From an uncultured Roseobacter sp. (GTDB lineage Bacteria > Pseudomonadota > Alphaproteobacteria > Rhodobacterales > Rhodobacteraceae), in the NCBI RefSeq assembly GCF_947492555.1, contig NZ_CANLNE010000002.1, positions 673,501 through 737,500 on the forward strand: DNA of 64,000 nucleotides, given 5' to 3'. Both the position numbers and the translations under genes were made by a program. Numbering within the stretch: position 1 is the first letter of the stretch; each line of letters begins with the position of its first letter. Below the pieces are notes generated by a model. It worked only from the letters and a program-made list of their open reading frames with translations, ran no database searches and was not told the DNA's origin. Below, piece after piece: positions 1 to 8,750 of the stretch.

Positions 1-1
1 C

Positions 2-586
2 TGCGAGGACGTTTTGCAGGTTGATGCCAAGGCGCTGCGCGCGCCCTTGGCGCTGAAGGCACAGGGGATTGCGCATAAGTCTGAAGCTGGCGGGGTGCGT
101 CTTGGCCTGTCGCACGGCGATCTGCCCGATGCGGCGCGGACGCTGCCCAATGGCAGTTTGCTGATCGAAGAGATGGTGCAGGGCGGTATCGCTGAACTGC
201 TGATCGGGGTTACGGTGGATGCCGCACACGGCTACGTCCTGACGCTCGGAACCGGCGGTGTCCTGACGGAATTGTGGCAGGACAGCGTATCGTTATTGCT
301 GCCGGTGACCGAGATGGACGTCCGGCAGGCCCTGTGCCGCCTCAAAACCTACCCGCTGCTGACCGGGTTTCGCGGCAAGCCACCCATTGATTTGAGCGCG
401 ATTGTCGAGACCGTTATGGCGCTACAGAGATGTGTGATTGCGCATCAGGGCCAGATCGCGGAAGTTGAGATCAACCCGCTGATCTGTACACCAACATCGG
501 CGGTTGCCGCGGATGCGTTGATGGTGCTGGGTACGTCGGCGATTTCAGAAGGAGACAGGCATGAACCCGATCAAAACTGCTCGTAA
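2..586 (+). CDS. Acyl-CoA synthetase (NDP-forming), C-terminal part, 5' end outside window
   Basis: The frame is open to the left edge, so this is the C-terminal ~194 residues of a larger protein. What is visible is the ATP-grasp half of an NDP-forming acetyl/acyl-CoA ligase: an LLIEEMVQGG strand, a TLGTGGVLTELWQD segment and a terminal EVEINPLI motif that in this family carries nucleotide/Mg ligands. The family converts a carboxylate, ATP and CoA to acyl-CoA, ADP and phosphate. The last 26 bp overlap the next gene, a carnitinyl-CoA dehydratase-like crotonase, so the ligase probably supplies its CoA-thioester substrate. Family assignment is firm; the substrate is inferred from context only. 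Confidence 0.85.
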   Translation, partial: CEDVLQVDAKALRAPLALKAQGIAHKSEAGGVRLGLSHGDLPDAARTLPNGSLLIEEMVQGGIAELLIGVTVDAAHGYVLTLGTGGVLTELWQDSVSLLLPVTEMDVRQALCRLKTYPLLTGFRGKPPIDLSAIVETVMALQRCVIAHQGQIAEVEINPLICTPTSAVAADALMVLGTSAISEGDRHEPDQNCS

Positions 587-1340
587 AGGAGCCATTCTTG
601 AGGTCACGCTGGACCGGCCAAAGGCAAATGCCATCGATCTGAAAACCTCTCGCATCATGGGCGAGGTCTTTGCCGAGTTTCGCGATGACCCGGACCTGCG
701 TGTCGCCATCCTCACCGGTGCGGGTGAGAAATTCTTTTGCCCCGGATGGGATCTCAAGGCCGCAGCCAAGGGCGACGCGGTCGACGGGGATTACGGCGTT
801 GGCGGGTTTGGTGGATTGCAGGAGCTGCACGGCTTGAACAAGCCGGTGATCGCTGCGGTCAACGGGATCGCCTGCGGGGGTGGGCTGGAACTGGCGCTGA
901 GCGCTGACATGATCCTCGCGGCGGACCATGCGACTTTTGCTCTGCCGGAAATCCGGTCGGGCACGGTGGCGGATGCGGCATCGGTCAAGCTGCCCAAACG
1001 CATCCCCTACCACATCGCGATGGAACTGCTCCTGACCGGCAGATGGTTTGATGTCCATGAGGCGCATCGCTGGGGGCTGGTGAACGAGGTCGTGCCAGCG
1101 GCAGAGCTTGTGCAGCGGGCGTGGACGCTGGCTGAATTGATCGCGTCTGGTCCGCCGCTTGTTTACGCGGCCATCAAGGAGATCGTGCGGGACGCGGAAG
1201 ACGCCAAGTTCCAGGACGCGATGAACCGGATTACCGGGCGGCAGCTGGAAACGGTGGACCGGCTATACGCTTCCGAGGACCAGTTGGAAGGCGCGCGCGC
1301 CTTTGCTGAAAAACGTGATCCGATCTGGAAAGGCCGCTGA
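561..1340 (+). CDS. caiD: Carnitinyl-CoA dehydratase-like enoyl-CoA hydratase
   Basis: A 259-residue crotonase-fold protein, about the length of E. coli CaiD (261). It shares CaiD-like signatures at both ends: LDRPKANAID and GAGEKFF near the N-terminus, GWDLKAA around residues 55-61, and AFAEKRDPIWKGR at the C-terminus. The GGG oxyanion-hole turn and the FALPE glutamate are present, while the following GIVPDSGG-type loop reads GTVADAAS. The expected reaction is reversible hydration of a CoA-bound trimethylammonium or related acid. The ATG lies inside the upstream CoA ligase gene, preceded by AGGAG-like sequence, indicating translational coupling. Carnitine or another betaine is the best guess for substrate, but other short enoyl-CoAs are possible. 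Confidence 0.75.
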   Translation: MNPIKTARKGAILEVTLDRPKANAIDLKTSRIMGEVFAEFRDDPDLRVAILTGAGEKFFCPGWDLKAAAKGDAVDGDYGVGGFGGLQELHGLNKPVIAAVNGIACGGGLELALSADMILAADHATFALPEIRSGTVADAASVKLPKRIPYHIAMELLLTGRWFDVHEAHRWGLVNEVVPAAELVQRAWTLAELIASGPPLVYAAIKEIVRDAEDAKFQDAMNRITGRQLETVDRLYASEDQLEGARAFAEKRDPIWKGR

Positions 1341-1409
1341 TTGGATTTGCCGAAGCCACCCGTCTCCCGCTATGGGAGTTCACAGTTTGAAAGAATAGTG
1401 TGAGTATCG

Positions 1410-2663
1410 ATGAAACTGCTTTTTGTGCACCAAAACATGCCCGGCCAATATCGCGAGATCGTGCAGTGGCTGCTGGCAGCGGGCGGACATGAGATCGCGT
1501 TTCTGACCCAGCGCCGTAACCCGCCGAAGTTCGATGGGGTGCGCACCATCATCTACAAACCACATCACGTGCCGGGCAAGGACGCCTACGGGCTGTCGAA
1601 GGTCTGGGAAGAGGCCACCGGTTCCGGCTTTAGTGCGGCGATGGCGGCCCGCAAACTGGAGCGCGACCACGGCTTCAAGCCGGATATCGTGGTGGGGCAC
1701 GTCGGCTGGGGCGAGCTGACGTTCTTCAAACAGGTCTGGCCGGATGTGCCGATCATCGGGTATTTCGAATACTACTATAATCTGCACGGCGGGCTGGTGG
1801 GGTTTGACCCGGCAGAGACGGTGTCGGATCACGCCCCCTTCCTGATGCAGGCGCGAAACGCGATACCTCTTGCGAACATTGAGACCGTCGATCTGGGGCA
1901 ATGCCCGACCCAGTGGCAGCGCGACCGCTTTCCGGCGAGTTTCCATGACAGAATGTATGTCTGTCACGACGGCATCCGGACCGATACGCTGGTGCCCGAT
2001 GCCGATGCATCTCTTTCTCTGGGTCGGCTGGATCATCCGCTGACGCGGGAGGACGAGGTGATCACCTACGTGGCGCGCAATCTGGAGAAGACACGCGGAT
2101 TCCACGTGTTGATGCGCGCCTTGCCCCGCATTCTGCGGGAACGCCCGAAGGCGCGTGTGCTGATCATCGGCGGTAATGATGTCTCTTACGGCGGCAAATC
2201 CGAGCGCCCCGGCGGCCTGCGTCGTGAAATGGAAGAGGAAGTGGGGCAGGACATCGACTGGAGCCGCGTACACTTTCTGGGGCAGATTCCCTATCCGGAG
2301 TTCCAGAAACTGGTGCAGCTCAGCCGCTGTCACATCTATCTGACGATGCCTTTCGTGCTGTCCTGGTCGCTGATGGAGGCGATGGCAATGCAGGCGACCA
2401 TCGTGGCCTCGGACGTCTTGCCGGTGCGCGAAGTGATTACGCATGGGGAAACCGGGCTGCTGGTCGATTTCCACGATCCGAATGCGTTGGCGCAGCAGGT
2501 CATTGATGTGGTGTCGGACCCCGGCGCCTTTGCCCATCTTGGGCCTGCCGCACGCGGGCATATCGTGCAACACCACGATTTTCTGACCCGCTGCCTGCCG
2601 GAACACCTGGCGCGCATCAACGGTCTGGTCCCGAAGGCCAAAGAGATCAGGATAGACGCCTAG
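1410..2663 (+). CDS. Glycosyltransferase family 4-type protein
   Basis: A 417-residue GT-B fold glycosyltransferase with no signal peptide. The N-terminal half (MKLLFVHQNMPGQY...) is the acceptor-binding Rossmann domain. The C-terminal GT1/GT4 domain spans about residues 215-395, with a YVARNLEKTRGF sugar-nucleotide segment at 220-231 and the acidic SLMEAMAMQATIVASD motif at 320-335. It likely transfers a sugar from a nucleotide donor to a surface or storage polysaccharide, lipid or small molecule. The donor and acceptor are not evident. It stands alone, about 70 bp after the CaiD-like gene and 41 bp before an SDR protein on the same strand; ExoD further on may point to envelope carbohydrate metabolism, but that link is weak. 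Confidence 0.85.
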   Translation: MKLLFVHQNMPGQYREIVQWLLAAGGHEIAFLTQRRNPPKFDGVRTIIYKPHHVPGKDAYGLSKVWEEATGSGFSAAMAARKLERDHGFKPDIVVGHVGWGELTFFKQVWPDVPIIGYFEYYYNLHGGLVGFDPAETVSDHAPFLMQARNAIPLANIETVDLGQCPTQWQRDRFPASFHDRMYVCHDGIRTDTLVPDADASLSLGRLDHPLTREDEVITYVARNLEKTRGFHVLMRALPRILRERPKARVLIIGGNDVSYGGKSERPGGLRREMEEEVGQDIDWSRVHFLGQIPYPEFQKLVQLSRCHIYLTMPFVLSWSLMEAMAMQATIVASDVLPVREVITHGETGLLVDFHDPNALAQQVIDVVSDPGAFAHLGPAARGHIVQHHDFLTRCLPEHLARINGLVPKAKEIRIDA

Positions 2664-2704
2664 CGCATCTTGCACCCGGCGTGGGGGCGGTCCACTTTGA
2701 TCCC

Positions 2705-3583
2705 ATGAGCAAAACACTTCTGTCGTTCGGGCACGGGTTCAGTGCCAGGGCTCTTGCCCCCCGCTTGATCCAAAAGGGCTGGCGGGTGATCGGCACCACG
2801 CGCAGCGCTGAGAAGGCCAAGGATATTGTCGCCACCGGCGTGGAGCCGCTGATCTGGCCGGGCGCGGACGTGACGGATGCGTTGGCCGCAGCGGATGCGG
2901 TGCTCATCTCCGCTGGGCCAGTTCCGGACGGCGACCCTGTTCTGGCCGAGATGAGGGCGCAGATCACCGAGGCCGCGCCTCGGCTCGACTGGGTCGGGTA
3001 TCTGTCCACCACCGGCGTCTACGGCGACCACGCGGGTGGCTGGGTGGACGAAACTGCGGACCTGACGCCCTCCACGAAACGGGGGCGGGCAAGGGTTGCT
3101 GCAGAGGCCGAATGGCAGGCGATACCGGGTCTGAACCTGCACGTCTTTCGGCTGGCTGGCATCTACGGTCCCGGGCGCGGCCCTTTTGCCAAGGTGCGCG
3201 CGGGAACGGCGCGGCGTATCATCAAAAAAGGGCAGGTGTTCTCGCGCATTCACGTGCAGGACATCGCGCAGGTGCTGGAGGCATCGCTGGCGCAGCCGAA
3301 CCCCGGTGCGGTCTATAACCTTTGCGACGACGATCCGGCGCCGCCGCAGGATGTCATCGCCTATGCCGCCGAATTACTGGAGGTTCCGCTACCCCCTGCC
3401 GTCGATTTCGAGACGGCGGAGATGACCCCCATGGCGCGCAGCTTTTACGCCGAGAGTAAAAAAGTTCGGAACGATCGCATCAAAGAAGAGTTGGGTGTCC
3501 AGCTGCTTTATCCCGACTACCGGACCGGGCTGGAGGCGTTGTTGCGTGAGGAAAACCGAGATCAGGACGTTTCAGGACTATAG
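2705..3583 (+). CDS. NAD(P)-binding SDR/epimerase-like protein (YeeZ type)
   Basis: About 292 residues from the ATG at 2705. An upstream in-frame GTG at 2681 is possible, but MSKTLLSFGHGFSA is the natural start of a Rossmann fold. The nucleotide-binding loop is GHGFSARAL, followed by a YLSTTGVYGDH segment that carries the catalytic-type Tyr of atypical SDR proteins, then an RLAGIYGPGR motif as in nucleoside-sugar epimerase relatives. The overall organisation resembles E. coli YeeZ, whose reaction is unknown. The 3' end overlaps the start of exoD, so the two are probably cotranscribed. Confidence 0.75.
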   Translation: MSKTLLSFGHGFSARALAPRLIQKGWRVIGTTRSAEKAKDIVATGVEPLIWPGADVTDALAAADAVLISAGPVPDGDPVLAEMRAQITEAAPRLDWVGYLSTTGVYGDHAGGWVDETADLTPSTKRGRARVAAEAEWQAIPGLNLHVFRLAGIYGPGRGPFAKVRAGTARRIIKKGQVFSRIHVQDIAQVLEASLAQPNPGAVYNLCDDDPAPPQDVIAYAAELLEVPLPPAVDFETAEMTPMARSFYAESKKVRNDRIKEELGVQLLYPDYRTGLEALLREENRDQDVSGL

Positions 3584-4163
3584 AGACTGGCCGCTGAGCA
3601 CGTTGCTCGACGCGGTGGATCGTGCGGCGACGGATGAAAAAGTCGAAATGCGCGATATCCTGTCCGAGATCGGGGACAGGACCATCACACCCGTTATTCT
3701 GGTGGTCGCGCTTTTCCTCGTGTCTCCGATGTCGGGTGTGCCGGGCATTCCGACAATCTCTGCAGTCATCATCGTGATGCTGGCCGTACAAGGCCTTATG
3801 GGGCGCAGGCTCTGGCTGCCCCGGCGCATCATGCGGATGCGCATCGGCGCCTCGACCTTGTCGCGGATGGTGGCATGGCTGCGCCGCCCGGCCGCGTGGA
3901 TTGATCGAAATTCCTCCCCGCGTTTGCAATACTTGACGCGCGGGCCGATGCGCATGATCATTCTGCTGCAATGCGCGGTGATCCCGCTGGGCTGGCCCGC
4001 GCTGGAACTTGTGCCGGGCGTTACATCGCTGGCGGCGGCGACCATTGGGCTTTTCGCTTTTGGTCTTTTTGCGCGGGACGGCTACTTCGTTATCGCAGGC
4101 TACATCGGCATGGTCGCGGTGCCGCTGGGTGCGGTGCTGCTGCTGCAGGTGGCGGTGACCTGA
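3546..4163 (+). CDS. exoD: ExoD family membrane protein
   Basis: The GTG at 3546 gives a ~205-residue product; an earlier in-frame ATG at 3495 would add an unconvincing Arg/Cys-rich leader overlapping the SDR gene. A soluble N-terminus (LSTLLDAVDRAATDEKVEMRDIL) typical of ExoD is followed by hydrophobic segments: TPVILVVALFLVSPM, VIIVMLAVQGLMG, LAAATIGLFAFGLFA and a C-terminal VPLGAVLLLQVAV. ExoD affects exopolysaccharide production in rhizobia, although its biochemical role is unknown. The gene ends 3 bp from the convergent dxs stop codon, leaving no room for a conventional terminator. Confidence 0.85.
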   Translation: MRKTEIRTFQDYRDWPLSTLLDAVDRAATDEKVEMRDILSEIGDRTITPVILVVALFLVSPMSGVPGIPTISAVIIVMLAVQGLMGRRLWLPRRIMRMRIGASTLSRMVAWLRRPAAWIDRNSSPRLQYLTRGPMRMIILLQCAVIPLGWPALELVPGVTSLAAATIGLFAFGLFARDGYFVIAGYIGMVAVPLGAVLLLQVAVT

Positions 4164-4166
4164 CGC

Positions 4167-6098
4167 TCAGGCGCGGGCTTCGCCGATCTGCGCAACGCCA
4201 AGCACGTTCAGCACTTTGCCTTCGATCTCGGCCGCATTCATGCCCGCCACGGCATACATATCCGCTGGGCTGGCCTGATCGATGAAGATGTCGGGCAGCA
4301 CTATGGAGCGGTATTTCAGCCCTTCATCAAAGACGCCCTCGTCGGCCAGAAGCTGCGCGACATGGCTGCCGAAACCGCCTAGGGCACCTTCCTCGATGGT
4401 GATCAGCGCCTCGTGATCGGCGGCCAGTTGCAGGATCAGATCACGATCCAGCGGCTTGGCAAAACGTGCGTCTGCAACGGTTGGGCGGATGCCCCGCGCG
4501 GTGAGCGCCTCTGCCGCCTTTTCCACTTCTGCAAGCCGGGTCCCGAAGGACAGCAGGGCGACGCGCGATCCTTTGGAGATGATCCGGCCCTTGCCGATCT
4601 CCAGCACCTCGCCGCGTTCCGGCATCTCGACGCCATTGCCTTCACCGCGCGGAAAGCGGAAGGCGATAGGGCCGTCACCATGCGCCGCAGCCGTGGCGAC
4701 CATGTGTTTCAGCTCCGCCTCATCCGCTGCCGCCATCACGACAAAGCCCGGCAGATTGGCAAGATAGGCGATGTCGAAAGAGCCTGCATGCGTTGCCCCA
4801 TCCGCGCCGACCAACCCGGCCCGGTCGATGGCAAAGCGCACCGGCAGGCGCTGGATCGCCACGTCATGCACCACCTGATCATAGCCGCGCTGCAGGAAGG
4901 TGGAATACATCGTGCAAAAGGGTTTCATCCCGCCCGCGGCCAAGGCAGCGGAGAAAGTCACCCCGTGTTGCTCCGCGATGCCCACGTCAAAACAGCGGCT
5001 CGGGTAGCGTTCGGCAAAAAGGTTGAGGCCGGTGCCATCCGGCATCGCCGCTGTGACGGCGCAAATCTTATCGTCCTCTGCGGCTTCCTGCAGCAGGCTG
5101 TCGGCAAATACGCGGGTGTAAATCGGCGCATTTGAGGGCGCCTTTTTCTGCTCGCCGGTGATCACGTCGAACTTGGCCGTGGCGTGCCCCTTGTCGCGGG
5201 CGGATTCTGCAGGCGCGTATCCCTTTCCCTTCTTGGTCAGCACATGGATCAGGATCGGCCCCGTCGCGCGCGCCTTGACTGTGCGCAGCACCGGCAAGAG
5301 CTGGTCCATGTCGTGTCCGTCGATTGGGCCGAGATAGGAAAACCCAAGCTGTTCAAACAGTGTGCCCCCCACGGCCATGCCCTTCAGGATGTCCTTGGCG
5401 CGTTTGGCCCCTTCGCGGAAGGGTTCGGGCAGCAGGCTGACGGCACCTTTGGCAGCGGCCTTGAAATCCTGAAACGGTTCCTCTGCGTAAAGCCTGCTGA
5501 GGTAGGTGGACATGGCGCCCACCGGCGGGGCGATGGACATTTCATTGTCATTGAGGATCACAATCAGGCGTTTGCCCAGATGGCCCGCGTTGTTCATCGC
5601 CTCATAGGCCATGCCCGCGCTCATCGAGCCATCGCCGATCACAGCAATTGCGTCGCCCAGCCCTTCGGGCACCACGCCGCCCAGATCCCGGGCCACGGCA
5701 AAACCCAAAGCGGCAGAGATCGAGGTCGAACTATGTGCCGCGCCAAAGGGATCGTAAGGTGATTCCTTGCGTTTGGTGAAGCCGCTGAGCCCGTCTTTCA
5801 TGCGCAACGTGCGGATGCGGTCCCGGCGCTCGGTCAGGATTTTGTGCGGGTAGCACTGGTGGCCCACGTCCCAGATCAGCTTGTCGCGCGGCGTATCGAA
5901 GACCGCATGCAGCGCCACCGTCAATTCGACGACACCCAGACCCGCCCCCAGATGTCCGCCCGTTACCGAAACGGCAGAGACGGTTTCGGCCCGCAGCTCA
6001 TGTGCCAGCTGGGTCAGCTCCCGATCAGACAGGTCTTTCATGTCCGCAGGGCGCCGGATCCTGTCCAGCAGCGGTGTTTCGGGTTTGTCTGAGGTCAT
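4167..6098 (-). CDS. dxs: 1-deoxy-D-xylulose-5-phosphate synthase
   Basis: A 643-residue thiamine-diphosphate enzyme condensing pyruvate with glyceraldehyde 3-phosphate, the first step of the MEP isoprenoid pathway. Visible hallmarks are [30 protein letters not shown], the ThDP/Mg site [16 protein letters not shown], the transketolase pyrimidine-domain segment [14 protein letters not shown] and the C-terminal [12 protein letters not shown]. Length is normal for Dxs. It is the last gene of the xseB-ispA-dxs cluster, 10 bp after ispA, so polyprenyl synthesis and its precursor supply are coexpressed. Confidence 0.97.
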   Translation of the reverse strand: MTSDKPETPLLDRIRRPADMKDLSDRELTQLAHELRAETVSAVSVTGGHLGAGLGVVELTVALHAVFDTPRDKLIWDVGHQCYPHKILTERRDRIRTLRMKDGLSGFTKRKESPYDPFGAAHSSTSISAALGFAVARDLGGVVPEGLGDAIAVIGDGSMSAGMAYEAMNNAGHLGKRLIVILNDNEMSIAPPVGAMSTYLSRLYAEEPFQDFKAAAKGAVSLLPEPFREGAKRAKDILKGMAVGGTLFEQLGFSYLGPIDGHDMDQLLPVLRTVKARATGPILIHVLTKKGKGYAPAESARDKGHATAKFDVITGEQKKAPSNAPIYTRVFADSLLQEAAEDDKICAVTAAMPDGTGLNLFAERYPSRCFDVGIAEQHGVTFSAALAAGGMKPFCTMYSTFLQRGYDQVVHDVAIQRLPVRFAIDRAGLVGADGATHAGSFDIAYLANLPGFVVMAAADEAELKHMVATAAAHGDGPIAFRFPRGEGNGVEMPERGEVLEIGKGRIISKGSRVALLSFGTRLAEVEKAAEALTARGIRPTVADARFAKPLDRDLILQLAADHEALITIEEGALGGFGSHVAQLLADEGVFDEGLKYRSIVLPDIFIDQASPADMYAVAGMNAAEIEGKVLNVLGVAQIGEARA

Positions 6099-6108
6099 GA
6101 TGCCCCTC

Positions 6109-6978
6109 TCAATGCGCGCGCGTCACGACAAAACGCGCAGCCTCTTTTAAGATGTCTGCGCGCGCGCCGTAACCCCCCAGGCTGTCGCAGGCCTGATCCG
6201 CCAGATCATCGGCGCGCTGCCGCGCCGCGTCCAGCCCCAGAAGCGACACGAAGGTTGCCTTGCCCGCTTCGGCGTCTTTGCCAACTGCCTTGCCGACCGT
6301 GGCACTGTCTCCGGTCACATCCAGAACATCATCGGCAATCTGGAAGGCAAGGCCAAGGGCGCACGCATAGTCCTGCAGGGCAGTGGTGTCTGCTTCGGCC
6401 ATCACCGCCCCGGCGGTGGCAGCCCATTCGATCAGGGCGCCTGTCTTGCCGCGCTGAAGTGCTGTGATGTCGTCCAGTGTCAAAGGATGCTGAACCGTTT
6501 CCGCCGCAATATCGAGCGCCTGTCCCAGAACCATCCCCTGCGCCCCGCTGGCGCGAGCCAGGCGCAATGCGAGTGTGGCCCGCACCTGGGCCTCCAGGCC
6601 TGCCTCGGTCCCCGTCACCAGCTCGAAGGCGAGTGTCTGCAAAGCGTCGCCCGCCAGCACAGCGGTTGCCTCGTCCCATTTGCGATGCACCGTTGGACGA
6701 CCGCGCCGCATGTCATCATCATCCATGCACGGCAGATCATCATGCACCAGCGAATAGGCATGCAGCGCCTCAATGGCCGTGGCAGGCCAGATCGCCGCCC
6801 CGATGTCGATGTCATGAAGCCGCGCGCTTTCCAACACCAGAAAACCCCGCAAACGCTTGCCGCCGTGGGTTGCATGCGCCATGGCCTGCACCACGGGCAG
6901 GTCGTCCAGACGCCCCAATATCAGGTCGAAATGCTGTTGAATGGCCTGAGCATCCGCGCCCAGACGGGTCTCGAACAT
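6109..6978 (-). CDS. ispA: Polyprenyl (farnesyl) diphosphate synthase
   Basis: A 289-residue all-alpha prenyltransferase. The first aspartate-rich motif lies in [19 protein letters not shown] and the second in [13 protein letters not shown]; both chelate the Mg-diphosphate of the allylic substrate. [12 protein letters not shown] and [10 protein letters not shown] are also family segments. Length and the residues before the first motif suit a short-chain synthase making farnesyl or geranyl diphosphate. It starts 2 bp after xseB and ends 10 bp before dxs, the gene order common in proteobacteria. Confidence 0.95.
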   Translation of the reverse strand: MFETRLGADAQAIQQHFDLILGRLDDLPVVQAMAHATHGGKRLRGFLVLESARLHDIDIGAAIWPATAIEALHAYSLVHDDLPCMDDDDMRRGRPTVHRKWDEATAVLAGDALQTLAFELVTGTEAGLEAQVRATLALRLARASGAQGMVLGQALDIAAETVQHPLTLDDITALQRGKTGALIEWAATAGAVMAEADTTALQDYACALGLAFQIADDVLDVTGDSATVGKAVGKDAEAGKATFVSLLGLDAARQRADDLADQACDSLGGYGARADILKEAARFVVTRAH

Positions 6979-6980
6979 GG

Positions 6981-7223
6981 TCAGAGCCCTTCGACCGGTG
7001 TCGTTCCCGTCGGTGTGCCGTCGCCGTCCAATGTAATGGCAGCAACTTTCTCTTCGGCTTCTTTTAGCTTGGCCTCGCAGCGCGCTTTCAAGGCCGCACC
7101 ACGCTCGTAAAGAGCAATGCTCTCATCCAGCGCCACGTCGCCACGCTCCAACTGGCCCAAAACATTCTCAAGCTCAGCCATGGCCTGTTCAAAGCTCATT
7201 TGATCCACTGGGATATCGGTCAT
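6981..7223 (-). CDS. xseB: Exodeoxyribonuclease VII small subunit
   Basis: An 80-residue acidic helical protein with the XseB core MSFEQAMAELENVLGQLERGD and ALYERGAALKARCEAKL. It binds XseA to form exonuclease VII, which degrades single-stranded DNA to oligonucleotides. XseA is not in the window. It heads the xseB-ispA-dxs cluster. The C-terminal ~20 residues (LDGDGTPTGTTPVEGL) are family-variable. Confidence 0.95.
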   Translation of the reverse strand: MTDIPVDQMSFEQAMAELENVLGQLERGDVALDESIALYERGAALKARCEAKLKEAEEKVAAITLDGDGTPTGTTPVEGL

Positions 7224-7316
7224 GGTCGGAAATCCTGTCTTTGCGCTGGCGGTTTTCTAGCGGGTATTTCCGCGCTGTGCCAGCCCGCGCCCTGTTTCTT
7301 CTGGCCAGAAATATCC

Positions 7317-7356
7317 TCGGGGGAGGCCCGTCAGGGCCGGGGGCAGACAGCCCCCA
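7317..7356 (-). repeat. GC-rich intergenic double hairpin (dispersed repeat type)
   Basis: Between petR and xseB lie two adjacent perfect stems. One pairs GGCCC with GGGCC at 7325-7337; the other is a 17-bp element at 7339-7355 with GGGGGC and GCCCCC arms around a 5-base loop. Read in the direction of petR transcription, the second element is the same sequence that occurs between coxL and coxD (60724-60740). It could act as a transcript 3'-end stabiliser or attenuator. No T-run follows, so a classical terminator is doubtful. Confidence 0.55.
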
Positions 7357-7369
7357 AACATCAGGCCTG

Positions 7370-8071
7370 CTATTCCGGCGCCAGCATATACCCCGCACCA
7401 CGGACGGTTTGCAGGTACCGCGGCTGCTTGGGGTCTTCCTCGATCTTGCGGCGCAAACGGGTGATCTGCACATCGACGGCACGTTCCTGCGCCTGCCCGC
7501 GATCCCGCCCCAGCTCTTCAACCAGCTTGGCGCGGCTGATGGGTTCGTTGCAACTGGCCGAGAAAATTTTCATCAGCTGCATTTCGGTGGCGGTCAGCCG
7601 CACGAGGTCTTCACCCTGCCACATCTCGCCACGTTCCATGTCATATCGAATGCCTCCAAGCGTCAGCACCTTGGGCGCTGTCTGGTCGGCGGGCGCTTCG
7701 GGCATGCGGCGCAGAATGGCGTTGATGCGCAGGAGCAGCTCCTTTGGCTCGAAAGGCTTTGGCAGATAGTCATCCGCGCCCGCTTCCAGCCCCTCGATCC
7801 GGTTGCCGGTTTCGCCCTTGGCCGTCAGCAGCAGGATCGGCACGGCCCGTGTTTCCCGCAAGGATCTGGTCAGCTCCAGACCGTCCTCACCAGGCATCAT
7901 GACATCGAGCACGATCAGATCGAAATCCAGCCCCGACAGAATGCGCCGCGCATGCGCCGCGTCCCGTGCGGCGGTCACCAGAAACCCATTACGCATCAGG
8001 AATTTCTGCAAAAGTGTCCTGATCCGCTCGTCATCGTCGATGATCAGCAGGTGCGCGTCCATATCGCTCAT
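7370..8071 (-). CDS. petR: PetR-like OmpR-family response regulator
   Basis: A 233-residue response regulator. The receiver domain (residues ~6-120) has the acidic DDDE pocket, the phosphoacceptor aspartate in LIVLDVMMPGEDG, and the TAKG and YLPKPFEP switch residues. The C-terminal OmpR-type winged helix (~135-230) contains LTATEMQLMKIF and VDVQITRLRRKIEEDP. Its ATG overlaps the stop of the MarR-type petP, the arrangement described for petP-petR in Rhodobacter capsulatus. There the pair lies upstream of petABC and PetR is needed for growth. No histidine kinase gene is adjacent. Here petABC is about 13 kb away and in the opposite orientation. Confidence 0.85.
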   Translation of the reverse strand: MSDMDAHLLIIDDDERIRTLLQKFLMRNGFLVTAARDAAHARRILSGLDFDLIVLDVMMPGEDGLELTRSLRETRAVPILLLTAKGETGNRIEGLEAGADDYLPKPFEPKELLLRINAILRRMPEAPADQTAPKVLTLGGIRYDMERGEMWQGEDLVRLTATEMQLMKIFSASCNEPISRAKLVEELGRDRGQAQERAVDVQITRLRRKIEEDPKQPRYLQTVRGAGYMLAPE

Positions 8072-8580
8072 GTGCCGCTATCCTTCAACCGTCCGTAGGC
8101 GTTGCGCATTTCCCGGTCCATCATCGCCTCCAACACCGTGCGGAACCCGGCGACGGCGTCCGGCCCGGCTTCCCGGTACGCCATCCGCATCCGTACCCGT
8201 TGTGCGTCCGACAATTTCTGTTCCAGCGCGTGGCCCTCCTCCGTCAGGAACAGATGACGTTCCCGTTTGTCCGCCTTCCCGACCTTGCTTTCGACCAGAC
8301 CATCCTCGATCAGCGTGCGCAAGACACGGTTGAGCGATTGTTTCGTGACCCCAAGGATGTTGAGCAGATTGTTGACCGTGGTGCCCGGCGCGCGATTGAT
8401 GAAATGCACGGCGCGGTGGTGGGCGCGCCCGTAAGCCATGTCCGAGAGGATACGATCAGGATCGGCCGTGAACCCGCGATAGGCAAAGAACATCGCCTCG
8501 ATGCCCTGCCGCAACTGCTCATCGGTCAAAAACAAAAGGTTTTCACCGCTTTGGGCTGAAGGTACGCGCCCGTCTGCCAT
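8068..8580 (-). CDS. petP: PetP-like MarR-family regulator
   Basis: A 170-residue winged-helix protein using the ATG at 8580, which follows GAGG at 6 nt; an in-frame TTG at 8592 lies inside that ribosome-binding site. The MarR DNA-binding region is NNLLNILGVTKQSLNRVLRTLIEDGLVESKVGKADKRERHLFLT, covering recognition helix and wing. It sits directly upstream of petR with a 4-bp ATGA overlap, as in Rhodobacter capsulatus petPR. A perfect inverted repeat 41 bp upstream is a likely autoregulatory operator. Confidence 0.85.
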   Translation of the reverse strand: MADGRVPSAQSGENLLFLTDEQLRQGIEAMFFAYRGFTADPDRILSDMAYGRAHHRAVHFINRAPGTTVNNLLNILGVTKQSLNRVLRTLIEDGLVESKVGKADKRERHLFLTEEGHALEQKLSDAQRVRMRMAYREAGPDAVAGFRTVLEAMMDREMRNAYGRLKDSGT

Positions 8581-8620
8581 TACATGCCTCAATAATCACC
8601 CTGCCATTGTGTTACAGCAT

Positions 8621-8639
8621 ATGTCAGTGTTGTTGACAT
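8621..8639. promoter_or_regulatory. Candidate PetP (MarR) operator between petP and ilvE
   Basis: Perfect inverted repeat with ATGTCA and TGACAT arms around a 7-bp spacer, in the 170-bp divergent region between petP and ilvE. A TTGACA hexamer (8633-8638), oriented toward ilvE, overlaps the right arm. MarR proteins usually bind such 16-20 bp palindromes near their own promoters. The repeat is seen; its use by PetP is inferred. Confidence 0.45.
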
Positions 8640-8750
8640 TCCAAGGGTTAAGGGCTATCGAATCGCATCTTTTGCGCAACTTTATGTCCGGTTCGGGCGT
8701 AATTTGCGCAATATTCGGAAATTTTGTTGCCAACCTTGGAAGGAAAGACA

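Noticed and set aside
1380-2717. 445-codon open frame antisense to the glycosyltransferase
   Set aside because: Shadow frame with low-complexity His/Arg-rich product.
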